Source: Streptomyces lomondensis (GTDB lineage Bacteria; Actinomycetota; Actinomycetes; Streptomycetales; Streptomycetaceae). From it: a DNA stretch of 59,988 bases. The notes beneath the pieces were generated by a model. It made no database searches. It was not told the origin of the DNA and worked only from the letters and a program-made list of their open reading frames with translations. Both the position numbers and the translations under genes were made by a program. Of the stretch, positions 13,652-22,044 are shown piece by piece. Where the stretch lies: assembly GCF_014651035.1 (NCBI RefSeq), contig NZ_BMWC01000021.1, forward strand, positions 1 to 59,988, in the 5' to 3' direction. How positions within the stretch are numbered: position 1 is the first letter of the stretch; each line of letters begins with the position of its first letter.

Positions 13652-16600
13652 TTGCTGCCGGCGCGGCGGCTGATGGCCGCCTACATCGCCCTGGTCACGG
13701 CCGTCACGATCGTGTACATGACCATCCCGGTGGTGGCTCCCGCGCTGTGGGCCGTCATCGGGCTGGCCGGCGTCACCGCCGTACTGGCCGGCGTGCGCGT
13801 GCACCGGCCCGCCCACCAGTGGCCCTGGTGGTTCCTGGCCGGTGGGCTGCTCACCTTCATCGCGGGCGACACGTACTACAACGTGATGGAGGAGTACTTC
13901 GACGCCTCCAACCCCTTCCCGTCCCCCGCCGACGCCTGCTACCTGGCCACCTATCCGCTTTTCGCGATCGGCCTGTCGGGGCTGGTGCGCCACCGGTGGG
14001 CCGACCGCGACCTGCCGAGCCTGCTCGACGCGCTGATCGTCACCGCGGGCCTCGCGCTGCCCGTGTGGGTGTACCTGGTCCAGCCGCTGACCGTGGTGGA
14101 GGGGCTGACCTGGGAGCAGCGCGCCTTCAGCATCGCCTATCCCCTCGGCGACGTCCTCGTGCTGGCCCTGCTGGCCCGGCTGCTGACCCCGAGCCCGGTC
14201 AACGGGCTTAACCGCGCCGTGCAGCTGCTGGTCGTCGGCACCGTGACGCTGCTCGGCTTCGACATCGCCTACGGGATCCTCCAGCTGAACGCCATGTGGC
14301 AGACGGGCACCCTGCTCGACACCGGGTGGATCGCCTTCTACACCGCCTGGGGCCTGGCCGCCCTGCACCCCTCGATGGTCGAACTGACCGCCTCCGTACC
14401 GCAGCGTGAGTCCCTGCTCCCGCCGCCGCGCCGGCTGGTCATGCTCGCCGTGGCCACGCTCATCGCACCGGGGATCCTGCTGTACGAGGGGCTGAGCAAC
14501 CAGCCGCGGGACGCCGCCGTGATCGCGGCCTTCTCCGGGGTGCTGTTCCTGCTGGTGATCCTCCGGCTGGCGGGGATGGTCGTGGCCCATCGCCGGGCCG
14601 TGACCCGGGAGCTCGCGCTGCGCGGGGCGGCTGCCTCACTGGTCTCGGCGTTCCGGCAGGAGGAGGTCGACCAGTCTTGCCGCACGGCGGTCGACCGGCT
14701 GATGGGGCCCGACATACCGCACCGGACGATGCTGCTGCCGGCGGAGCGCGGGGCGGACCTCGGCGCGCGCGGCACCCACCTGGTGAGCCCGGCCGCCCTC
14801 GACCCGGGCATCGCCGCCGGCCTCGACGCTCTGCCCTCCGTCCTGGTGTGCCCCATGACCCAGCCGGACCGTCCGGCGGGAGCGGTCCCGGGCGTCCTGC
14901 TGGTCGGCGGCCCGGAGCGGCAGCTCACCGAGACCTGGGGCTCCCTGGAGATCCTGGCGTCGCACGCGGGCCTGGCCATGGAGCGGGTCAAGCTGCGCCA
15001 GGAGGTGGTCCGGCGGGAGAACGAGGCGTACTTCCGCACCCTGGTCCGCAACGCCTCCGACGTGATCCTCATCCTGGAGGACGACGACACCATCCGGTAC
15101 TCCAGCCCGTCCGCGCGGTCCGTGTTCGGCACCGACGACCTCGTCGGCGTGTCCCTGCCGGAACTGGTCGACCCCGGGGACCGGGAGCGGGCCGCGCGGG
15201 AGCTGGCCGCCGTACGGGAGAGGGGGGCGCGGGCCGGGCACGACCACTGGTGGGTACGGCGTGGAGAAGGGCGCGTCGAGGTCGAGGTGCGGTGCAGCGA
15301 CTTCCGGGACGAGCGGACCGTGTCCGGCCTGGTGGTGACCCTGCGGGACGTGACCGAGCAGCGGCGGCTGGAGCAGGAGCTGACGCAGCGGGCCTTCCAC
15401 GACTCGCTGACCGGTCTGCCCAACCGGACGCTGCTGCTGGAGCGGATCGAACGCGCGCTGCTGCGCGGCCGCCGCGAGTCCTCGCTGACCTGTCTGCTCT
15501 TCATCGACCTGGACGACTTCAAGCTGGTCAACGACACGATGGGGCACCGGGCGGGCGACCATCTGCTGGTCGCCGTCGGCAACCGGCTCTCCCGGACGCT
15601 GCGGCGCTCCGACACCGCGGCCCGGCTCGGCGGTGACGAGTTCGCCGTCCTGATGGAGGACGCCAAGCAGCCGCTCGACGCGGAGCTGCTGGCGGCCCAG
15701 GTGATCCAGACGCTGAGCAGGCCGTTCGACCTGGCCGACGAGTCGGTGACGGTGTCCGCCAGCGTGGGCGTGGCCACGGCGCGCGACAGCACGGACGCGG
15801 AGGAGCTGCTGAGCCACGCCGACCTCGCGCTGTACGCGGCGAAGGCGGCGGGCAAGCGGCAGTGGCGCCGTTTCCGGCCGCTGCTGCGCAGCCGCATGGT
15901 CGAGCGGCACGACCTCCAGTCCCAGCTGGCCCAGGCGGTCGCCGACAAGGCGTTCGCGCTGCGCTACCAGCCCGTCGTGGACATCACGGCGGAGGATGTC
16001 GTGGGGTTCGAGGCGCTGGTCCGCTGGCCGCACGAGCAGCGGCCGTCCGTCGCGCCGGAGGAGTTCATCAGCCTGGCCGAGGAGACCGGGCACATCGCCC
16101 CGCTGGGGTCGTGGGTGCTGGAGAACGCGGTCAGCGACATCGTGGGCCTGCAACGGCTGCCGGGGCCGTCTCGTCCGCCGTACGTGAGTGTGAACGTCTC
16201 CGCCCGCCAGTTCCGCGACGCGGGGTTCGTCGAGCAGGTCGGCCAGGCGCTGAGCACGCCGGGGCTGGAGCCGGGGTCGCTTCAGCTGGAGCTGACGGAG
16301 ACGGTGCTGCTGCACCGCGACGACCGTCTCCAGACGGTGCTGCACACGCTGAAGGAACTCGGCGTGCACATCGCGGTCGACGACTTCGGCACCGGTTTCT
16401 CCTCGCTGCGCTATCTGCGGGACTTCCCCATCGACGTGCTGAAGATCGACAAGTCGTTCATCGACGACATCGCGCGCGACGCCCAGCAGGTCGCCCTGGT
16501 CGAGGGCATCGTGCGGATCGCCGACACCCTGGGCCTCCAGGTCATCGCGGAGGGCATCGAGGACACGGCGCAGCGGGACCTGCTGGCCGGGATGGGATGC

Positions 16601-17950
16601 CGGTTCGGGCAGGGCTACCTGTTCGCCCGGCCCATGACGGTGGAGCAGAGCGCGCACGTGCTGCGGCAGCCGAGCGCCCGCCCCTTCGCGCCGCCCCGTG
16701 CGCGGCGGCCGCGCGTGGACGCCGCCCGGGGACGCCGGGAGGCGCGCTGGGCGGACCTGGAGCATCTGCGGCGCACCAGCCCCATGAGCGACGCGGTCCT
16801 CGACGAGGTGCGCGGCCGGCACATCCGCAGCGGCGACCACTGGCTGATCGACTTCGCGTCCTGCAACTACCTGGGCTTCGACTGGGACCCGGAGATCATG
16901 GAGGCCGTCGATCCCGCGGTACGCGCGTGGGGCACGCACCCCAGCTGGTCGCGGCTGCTGGGCAGTCCCCGGCTGTACCCCGAGATCGAGGAGCGGCTCG
17001 CCGCGCTGCTGGGCGCGCCGGACACGCTGCTGCTGCCCACGCTGACGCTGGTGCACGCGTCGGTGATCCCGGCCATCGCCGAGGACGGGCACGTCTTCGT
17101 CGAGGCGACCGCGCACCGGACGGTGTACGACGGCTGCGTGGTGGCCCGTGCGCAGGGCGCCACCCTGCACCGCTTCCACGGCGGGCGGCTCGACGAACTG
17201 CGTGCCCTGCTGTCCGGGGTGCCGCCGGGCACACCCCGGCTGGTGTGCCTGGACGGCGTCAACAGCATGACCGGCAACATCCCCGACCTGCCCGCGCTGG
17301 CGGCGGTGTGCCGCGCCGAGGGCGCGACGCTGTACGTCGACGACGCGCACGGCTTCGGCGTGATCGGGGAGCGCGGGCCGGGCGAGACGTCCCCGTACGG
17401 CATGCGCGGCAACTGCGTGGTGCGGCACACCGGGGAGTCGTACGACGGGATCGTGCTGGTCGGCGGCTTCTCCAAGGCGTACTCGTCCCTGCTGGCGTTC
17501 CTCGCGCTGCCGTCGGAGCTGAAGAACCGCCTGAAGACCGCGGCGGCTCCGTATCTGTACTCGGGACCGTCCCCGACGGCCTCGCTGGCCACCGCGCTGG
17601 CCGGGCTGGACGTCAACGAGAGCCGGGGAGATGTCATCCGGGCCGACCTGTACCGCAAGACGGTGCGGGTGCTCGATCACCTGGACGGCCTGGGGGTGAG
17701 CACCCTCAACACGGACCGGCTGCCCATCGTGGAGGTTCCGCTGTCGAACCCGGCGGACCTGGACGCGGTCGCCGCGTTCCTGTGGGAGGAGGGCATCTAC
17801 GTGACGCTGGCCGCCTACCCCCTGGTCCCCCGCGACAGGGTGGGCTTCCGCGTCCAGCTCACCGCGCTCAACTCGGACGAGGACATCGACCGCCTGAACG
17901 GGACCCTGACCCGGCTGTCCGAACGCTTCCCGCTGCGGCTGAAGGGCTAG
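13652..17950 (+). CDS. Membrane PAS-GGDEF-EAL protein fused to a C-terminal PLP-dependent alpha-oxoamine synthase
   Basis: A single uninterrupted 1,432-residue protein. Residues 1-330 contain about ten hydrophobic helices. A weak GAF-like segment and then a PAS domain (about 455-575, YFRTLVRNASDVILIL) follow. The GGDEF domain has an intact GGDEF (660-664) and an upstream RRSD inhibitory site (651-654), so it should make cyclic-di-GMP and be feedback inhibited. The EAL domain (about 755-1005) keeps EAL (787-789) and DDFGTGFSSL, so it should degrade cyclic-di-GMP. After a basic linker, residues about 1030-1432 form a complete BioF/KBL-type fold I enzyme with DDAHGFGV (Asp1231, His1233) and the Schiff-base Lys1275 in GGFSKAYSS. 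Such enzymes condense an acyl-CoA with an amino acid. The TTG start follows GGGGGAGG. An internal start making a free synthase is possible (ATG after residue 1040) but has no ribosome binding site. Confidence 0.85.
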   Translation: MLPARRLMAAYIALVTAVTIVYMTIPVVAPALWAVIGLAGVTAVLAGVRVHRPAHQWPWWFLAGGLLTFIAGDTYYNVMEEYFDASNPFPSPADACYLATYPLFAIGLSGLVRHRWADRDLPSLLDALIVTAGLALPVWVYLVQPLTVVEGLTWEQRAFSIAYPLGDVLVLALLARLLTPSPVNGLNRAVQLLVVGTVTLLGFDIAYGILQLNAMWQTGTLLDTGWIAFYTAWGLAALHPSMVELTASVPQRESLLPPPRRLVMLAVATLIAPGILLYEGLSNQPRDAAVIAAFSGVLFLLVILRLAGMVVAHRRAVTRELALRGAAASLVSAFRQEEVDQSCRTAVDRLMGPDIPHRTMLLPAERGADLGARGTHLVSPAALDPGIAAGLDALPSVLVCPMTQPDRPAGAVPGVLLVGGPERQLTETWGSLEILASHAGLAMERVKLRQEVVRRENEAYFRTLVRNASDVILILEDDDTIRYSSPSARSVFGTDDLVGVSLPELVDPGDRERAARELAAVRERGARAGHDHWWVRRGEGRVEVEVRCSDFRDERTVSGLVVTLRDVTEQRRLEQELTQRAFHDSLTGLPNRTLLLERIERALLRGRRESSLTCLLFIDLDDFKLVNDTMGHRAGDHLLVAVGNRLSRTLRRSDTAARLGGDEFAVLMEDAKQPLDAELLAAQVIQTLSRPFDLADESVTVSASVGVATARDSTDAEELLSHADLALYAAKAAGKRQWRRFRPLLRSRMVERHDLQSQLAQAVADKAFALRYQPVVDITAEDVVGFEALVRWPHEQRPSVAPEEFISLAEETGHIAPLGSWVLENAVSDIVGLQRLPGPSRPPYVSVNVSARQFRDAGFVEQVGQALSTPGLEPGSLQLELTETVLLHRDDRLQTVLHTLKELGVHIAVDDFGTGFSSLRYLRDFPIDVLKIDKSFIDDIARDAQQVALVEGIVRIADTLGLQVIAEGIEDTAQRDLLAGMGCRFGQGYLFARPMTVEQSAHVLRQPSARPFAPPRARRPRVDAARGRREARWADLEHLRRTSPMSDAVLDEVRGRHIRSGDHWLIDFASCNYLGFDWDPEIMEAVDPAVRAWGTHPSWSRLLGSPRLYPEIEERLAALLGAPDTLLLPTLTLVHASVIPAIAEDGHVFVEATAHRTVYDGCVVARAQGATLHRFHGGRLDELRALLSGVPPGTPRLVCLDGVNSMTGNIPDLPALAAVCRAEGATLYVDDAHGFGVIGERGPGETSPYGMRGNCVVRHTGESYDGIVLVGGFSKAYSSLLAFLALPSELKNRLKTAAAPYLYSGPSPTASLATALAGLDVNESRGDVIRADLYRKTVRVLDHLDGLGVSTLNTDRLPIVEVPLSNPADLDAVAAFLWEEGIYVTLAAYPLVPRDRVGFRVQLTALNSDEDIDRLNGTLTRLSERFPLRLKG

Positions 17951-17956
17951 ACGGCC

Positions 17957-18691
17957 ATGACGACGCACAACGACGACGTGGACTGGGACCGCTGGCCGGT
18001 CGCCGACTACCTGGCGGAGAACTACCGCGAGGTGCACCCCTCGGACGCGGCGGTCATCGCGCACCACTCCGCCTTCTACCGGCGCCTGCCGCCCGGTGGC
18101 GTCGCCCGCTCGGTGGAGTTCGGTGCGGGCCCGAACCTCTACCCGCTCATTCTGGCGTCCGCCGTGAGCCGCAGGATCGACGCGGTGGAGGCGGGGTCGA
18201 GCAACGTCGCCTACCTCCAGGAGCAGATCTGTGACCGCCCCGACGCGAGCTGGCTGCCCTTCCACGCGCTGTGCCGGCGGCTCAACCCCGCCGTGCCCGC
18301 GACCCTGGCGGGGGCGCTGGCCCCGGTGAACGTCGTCCACGCCGATGTCCGGACCCTGCGGCCGGGCACGTACGAACTGGCCTCCATGCACTTCGTCGCC
18401 GAGGGCGCCACGGAGGACTTCGCCGAGTTCGCGGACTTCTGCCGCACCTTCGTCCGGACGGTCGTCCCGGGCGGTCATCTGGTGGCCGCCTTCATGGAGA
18501 ACATGCCGACGTACCGCATCGGCCCGGCCTCCCGCTGGCCCGGCTGCCCGGTGAACCCGGCCACGATCACGGAGGTCTTCACACCCCTGACCCGCGACCT
18601 GGACGTCACCCACATCGACACGGACCCGACCCTGCCGGACTACGGCGACTCGGGGATGGTGCTGCTCACGGGGGTGGCGGAGGCGGTCTGA
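17957..18691 (+). CDS. SAM-dependent methyltransferase, NNMT/PNMT/TEMT-like
   Basis: Class I methyltransferase of 244 residues. The N-terminus (WPVADYLAENYREVHPSD) and the SAM-binding loop VEFGAGPNLYPLILA (about residues 53-67) match the NNMT/PNMT/TEMT group, whose members methylate small amines, pyridines or thioethers. Later motifs are VNVVHADVRTLRPGTYELASMHFVAEGATED and VVPGGHLVAAFMENMPTYRIG. It starts 6 bp after the stop of the c-di-GMP/oxoamine-synthase fusion, so the two are cotranscribed and probably work in one pathway; a methylated amino-ketone product is a reasonable guess only. The ATG directly precedes conserved sequence. Confidence 0.85.
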   Translation: MTTHNDDVDWDRWPVADYLAENYREVHPSDAAVIAHHSAFYRRLPPGGVARSVEFGAGPNLYPLILASAVSRRIDAVEAGSSNVAYLQEQICDRPDASWLPFHALCRRLNPAVPATLAGALAPVNVVHADVRTLRPGTYELASMHFVAEGATEDFAEFADFCRTFVRTVVPGGHLVAAFMENMPTYRIGPASRWPGCPVNPATITEVFTPLTRDLDVTHIDTDPTLPDYGDSGMVLLTGVAEAV

Positions 18692-19004
18692 GGACACCGG
18701 TTGCCCAGGATGGGGCACCCACCGGCCGGCCTTCGCCGACACCGAGGCCCGCACGATGCCGGGCCGGGCCCCACCGGCCAGGACTTGCCGCCTACTGCCG
18801 CTGACCGCCTACGAGCGCCACGCCGCGGGTTCGCTGCTGCCCGATGCCCGGCATGCGCCGAGCAGCCGGAAAGCCGCCACCGGCGGCGACTGGGCCGCCG
18901 AGCGACTGGCATGTCGCCGACGGCCCTCTGGCACCGGCCCGGCCGGTTGGCTCGGGCCGGCTGAGGCCCCGCCGCCGGGGGCCCTGGCATGGCCGGGCGG
19001 CCGC
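18692..19004. other. 313-bp intergenic region without a supported gene
   Basis: No frame here has the codon bias, start signals or family motifs of a real gene. Just after the methyltransferase stop there is an imperfect hairpin (about 18697-18725, CCGGTTGCCCA against TGGGGCACCC). Near the chaplin 3' end there is a 6-bp GGCCCC/GGGGCC stem (18965-18983). Both may act as weak terminators for the converging transcripts. Confidence 0.5.
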
Positions 19005-19667
19005 TCAGTCGTCCGCGCCGGGGCGGAAACGCCGGCGCAGGACCACTCCCCCGAGCACGAGCGCCGCGCTCGCCGCGACGGCCGGGAGGGTGTGGTCGGT
19101 GCCCGTGTGGGCGAGGGCGCCCTGGGCCTGCTGCGGGGTGTGCGGGGCCGGCTTCGGGGCCGCCGGGTGCGCCCGCGGCGGGGTGGAGGGCTTCGGGGCC
19201 GGCTCCGGTGGGTGGTGGGGGCGGACCGGGCGTCCGCCGGGGGTGTTCGAGGACTCGTTGCCGGTCGAGGCGTTGCCGATGCCGACCACGTTCACCGAGT
19301 TGCCGGTGACGTTGACCGGCAGGTCGACCGGCAGCTGGACGCCGTTGCCGGAGACCACGCCCGGTGAATCCTTTCCGCCGCCCTCGGCGACCGCGCCACC
19401 GGGCTTGTCCGGCCGTTCCGCGGGCCCGCTCTTGTTGGCGCAGCTGTTGCCCGCGGCGGGGTTCAGGACCCCCACCACGTTCACGGTGTTCCCGCACACG
19501 TTCACCGGGACGTGCACCGGCAGCTGGATGGTGTTGCCGGAGACCACCCCGGGCGAACCGGCCGCGGAGCCGTCCGCCCCGGAACCGGCGTACGCGGGGA
19601 CGGTCACGGCCATCACGCCAGAAGCGGCGGCGACGGCGATCACACCGTTTCGGGTAACCCGTCTCAT
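19005..19667 (-). CDS. chpB: Long chaplin with two chaplin domains and a sortase signal (ChpB-like)
   Basis: Cell-wall-anchored hydrophobic surface protein of 220 residues that would help aerial hyphae break surface tension. It has a signal peptide (RNGVIAVAAASGVMAVTVPAYA). Chaplin domain 1 at about 30-75 has two Cys (VNVCGNTVNVV, GNSCAN). Chaplin domain 2 at about 95-140 has no Cys (VNVTGNSVNVV, GNESSN). A Pro-rich spacer, LAHTG sortase motif, hydrophobic helix and RRRF tail follow. The ATG at 19667 follows GGAAGGCAGGG. The symbol rests on memory of S. coelicolor gene order: chpB lies four genes from nsdB, as here. ChpA or ChpC identity cannot be excluded by sequence alone. Confidence 0.8.
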   Translation of the reverse strand: MRRVTRNGVIAVAAASGVMAVTVPAYAGSGADGSAAGSPGVVSGNTIQLPVHVPVNVCGNTVNVVGVLNPAAGNSCANKSGPAERPDKPGGAVAEGGGKDSPGVVSGNGVQLPVDLPVNVTGNSVNVVGIGNASTGNESSNTPGGRPVRPHHPPEPAPKPSTPPRAHPAAPKPAPHTPQQAQGALAHTGTDHTLPAVAASAALVLGGVVLRRRFRPGADD

Positions 19668-19926
19668 AGGTTCCCTGCCTTCCAGACATCGTCGCGGGCA
19701 CTCACCCGCACGAGACAAAACGCGAAGCACCCGATCCGAGTTATGGCTAATCGGGCTTTCACTCCATCGAGCGGCCCGGTTGTCGAACTAGCGGTAAAGC
19801 CCTTCGTATGCGCGATGCGGCGGCGCAGGGTAAGGCACTTCGCCCGGCCCCGCTCGTCCGGAGGCGCGGCCCCAGGGGCCCGCTTATCGTGGGCGAGGGC
19901 GCCGTGGGGCGCCCCTGGAGGCATCG

Positions 19927-21498
19927 ATGCTGGCCAAGCTGTCCACGCGCCCGTCGCTCCGGCGCTGCGCGGTCACCGGCACCGCCGGGCTGGCCCTGCT
20001 GGGTACGGGGCTGCCGGCCGCCGACGACCCCCCGCCCGGCCTGACGCGCTTCTACGACCAGAAGGTCCGCTGGTCGGCCTGCGCGGGCGCCGACATGCCG
20101 AAGGACCTGCAGTGCGGCAAGGTCACCGTCCCGCTCGACTACTCCCGGCCGGAGAAGGGCACCCTCGATCTCGCCCTGGCCCGCTACCGGGCCACGGGCG
20201 AGTCCCGGGGTTCGGTGCTGCTGAACTTCGGCGGCCCGGGCGGCCAGGGCGTGGCCCAACTCGCCATGGACAGCAAGGACTTCATGGGCCTGACGGACGG
20301 CTACGACGTGGTCTCCTTCGACCCTCGCGGCGTCGGCCGCTCCTCACCGGTCAGCTGCGGAAACGCCTCCGACGACGCCCTGGACGCCACCGACGGCAAC
20401 GCCGACCTGGCCGATCCGCAGGCCGTGCTCGGCAAGCTGCGCGAGGCGGCGGCCGAGTGCGCCGAGCACTCGGGCCCCGTCCTGCCCCACATCGGCACCG
20501 TGAACGCCGCCCGCGACCTGGACGTCATGCGCGACGCGCTCGGCGACGACAAGCTCAACTACCTGGGCTTCTCCTACGGAAGCCGGCTCGGTGCGGTGTA
20601 CGCGGCGCAGTTCCCCGGAAAGGTCGGCAGGATGGTGCTGGACGGCGTCGACACGCTCACCGAGCCGCTGGCCGAGCAGGGTGTGGTGAGCGCGCAGGGA
20701 CAGCAGACGGCGCTGGAGAACTTCCTCACCTGGTGCACGGACGACATCGCCTGCCCGTTCGGCCGGAACCCGCGGGAGGCCCGGGAACACGTCGTCCAGG
20801 TGGTCGAGTCGCTCGACGAGGAGCCAGTCCCGACGGACTTCGGCGAGGAGTTCTCCGGGCAGGACTTCGCGGGCGCGCTGGCCCAGGGGCTGTACAGCCG
20901 GGAGCTGTGGCCCTCGCTGCAGCGGGCCATCGCACAGCTGCTCGAGGACGGGGACACGCGCGGCCTGGAGGCCTTCCTGTCCGGCGGCTTCCTCCTCCCG
21001 CCGCTGCGGGCTCCGCACGCCGGACTCACCGACCCGGAGGACGTGCCCCTGGACAACCTGCCGGCGGCGCTGATGGCGGTCAACTGCGCGGACGATCCCG
21101 ACCGCCCCGCCGCCGCGCAGGTCGGCCGGGACCTCGGCCGGCTGCGCGCCCGCTACGAGCGCGCGTCACCGGTCTTCGGCCGGTACCGGCTCACCCAGGT
21201 GCTGATGTGCTACGGCCGCCCCAAGGGCACCGACTACATCCGCGACGAGGTCAAGGACGTCGACACGCCGAGGATGCTGCTCGTCGGCACCCGGGGCGAC
21301 CCCGCCACGCCGTACCGCTGGACGATGGAGACGGCCGAGCGGCTCGGGTCGTCGGCCGTGGTGCTCGACAACCGGGGCGAGGGCCACACCGGCTACGGCT
21401 CGTCCAGGTGCGTGCACCGCAAGGTCGACGCCTTCCTGCTGTACGGCACGCTCCCGCCGGACGGCAGCTCCTGCGGCTCGGACCACGACGCCGAGTGA
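19927..21498 (+). CDS. Secreted alpha/beta hydrolase, tripeptidyl aminopeptidase (Tap/Slp) family
   Basis: Exported serine exopeptidase of 523 residues that probably removes N-terminal tripeptides from extracellular proteins. The N-terminus has a basic stretch and hydrophobic core (RRCAVTGTAGLALLGTGLPAA) consistent with a signal peptide. The alpha/beta-hydrolase core shows NFGGPGGQG (oxyanion), YDVVSFDPRGVGRSSP and the nucleophile elbow GFSYGS. The C-terminal cap ends with GTRGDPATPY (catalytic Asp) and GEGHTGYG (catalytic His). Length and motifs match Streptomyces Tap and SlpD/E. The ATG follows GGAGGCATCG. It is divergent from the chaplin gene, with about 260 bp between them. Confidence 0.9.
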   Translation: MLAKLSTRPSLRRCAVTGTAGLALLGTGLPAADDPPPGLTRFYDQKVRWSACAGADMPKDLQCGKVTVPLDYSRPEKGTLDLALARYRATGESRGSVLLNFGGPGGQGVAQLAMDSKDFMGLTDGYDVVSFDPRGVGRSSPVSCGNASDDALDATDGNADLADPQAVLGKLREAAAECAEHSGPVLPHIGTVNAARDLDVMRDALGDDKLNYLGFSYGSRLGAVYAAQFPGKVGRMVLDGVDTLTEPLAEQGVVSAQGQQTALENFLTWCTDDIACPFGRNPREAREHVVQVVESLDEEPVPTDFGEEFSGQDFAGALAQGLYSRELWPSLQRAIAQLLEDGDTRGLEAFLSGGFLLPPLRAPHAGLTDPEDVPLDNLPAALMAVNCADDPDRPAAAQVGRDLGRLRARYERASPVFGRYRLTQVLMCYGRPKGTDYIRDEVKDVDTPRMLLVGTRGDPATPYRWTMETAERLGSSAVVLDNRGEGHTGYGSSRCVHRKVDAFLLYGTLPPDGSSCGSDHDAE

Positions 21499-21575
21499 GC
21501 CGGCGGGGCCACTGGCCCGGCCTCGGCCGAGTGGGACCTAGGGGTCGTAGCGCGTGTCGCGGTGCGCGCCCTCCC

Positions 21576-21932
21576 TCAAGCCCGCAGCCGCCCCCGAACG
21601 CTCTCGGCGGCCTGCCCGGCGTCCGCGACGGAGACGGCGAGGCGGGTGAACGGCACCGGCCGCCACAGATCCAGGACCACGACGGGCACCCCCGCCCGGA
21701 CGACGACGAAATCCCGGCCCAGGGGGTGGATCCGCTCCCCGACGCACCACCGGCCGGGCCGGCAGCGGCCGCCGAGCGGCGCGCCCCGCAGCACGCGCCA
21801 CCAGTCCGGCTCGACCCGCACGGCGCGCACGTGCGCGGACCGCACCCGCACCTCGCGGCGCCGGGTCGGCAGCGCTTCCCGCGGCGCGAGCCGGATCACG
21901 ACGTCCTCGCCGTCCACCACCAGGCGTGCCAT
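21576..21932 (-). CDS. Conserved hypothetical protein, possible PH-like fold (118 aa)
   Basis: Soluble protein of 118 residues with alternating short beta strands (ARLVVDGEDVVIRL, REVRVRSAHVRAVRVE, GRDFVVVRAGVPVVVLDL) and a C-terminal helix (ADAGQAAESVRGRL). This pattern resembles small bacterial PH-like domains, in which a WWRVL/GERIHPLGRDFVVVRAG region and a terminal helix recur. No catalytic motif is seen. The ATG at 21932 has GGAGGAGGT about 8 bp upstream; a longer frame to 21983 is not supported. It is divergent from the baeRF3 gene. Function unknown; the fold suggestion is inference from strand pattern only. Confidence 0.7.
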   Translation of the reverse strand: MARLVVDGEDVVIRLAPREALPTRRREVRVRSAHVRAVRVEPDWWRVLRGAPLGGRCRPGRWCVGERIHPLGRDFVVVRAGVPVVVLDLWRPVPFTRLAVSVADAGQAAESVRGRLRA

Positions 21933-22044
21933 CGGCAGCCACCTCCTCCCCCAGCCTGCACCCGCGAAGGCCCCCACGAGCACGCGAGCCGTCAGGCCGA
22001 TTGCCCCAAATGCCCTAAGGGCGAATCCGCTCTATCGTTCTGTC

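Noticed and set aside
14636..18754. Very long minus-strand open frame opposite the GGDEF-EAL-synthase gene
   Set aside because: It is an antisense shadow caused by high GC. It has Arg/Gly/His-rich low-complexity composition and no family motif, while the plus strand encodes clear domains throughout.
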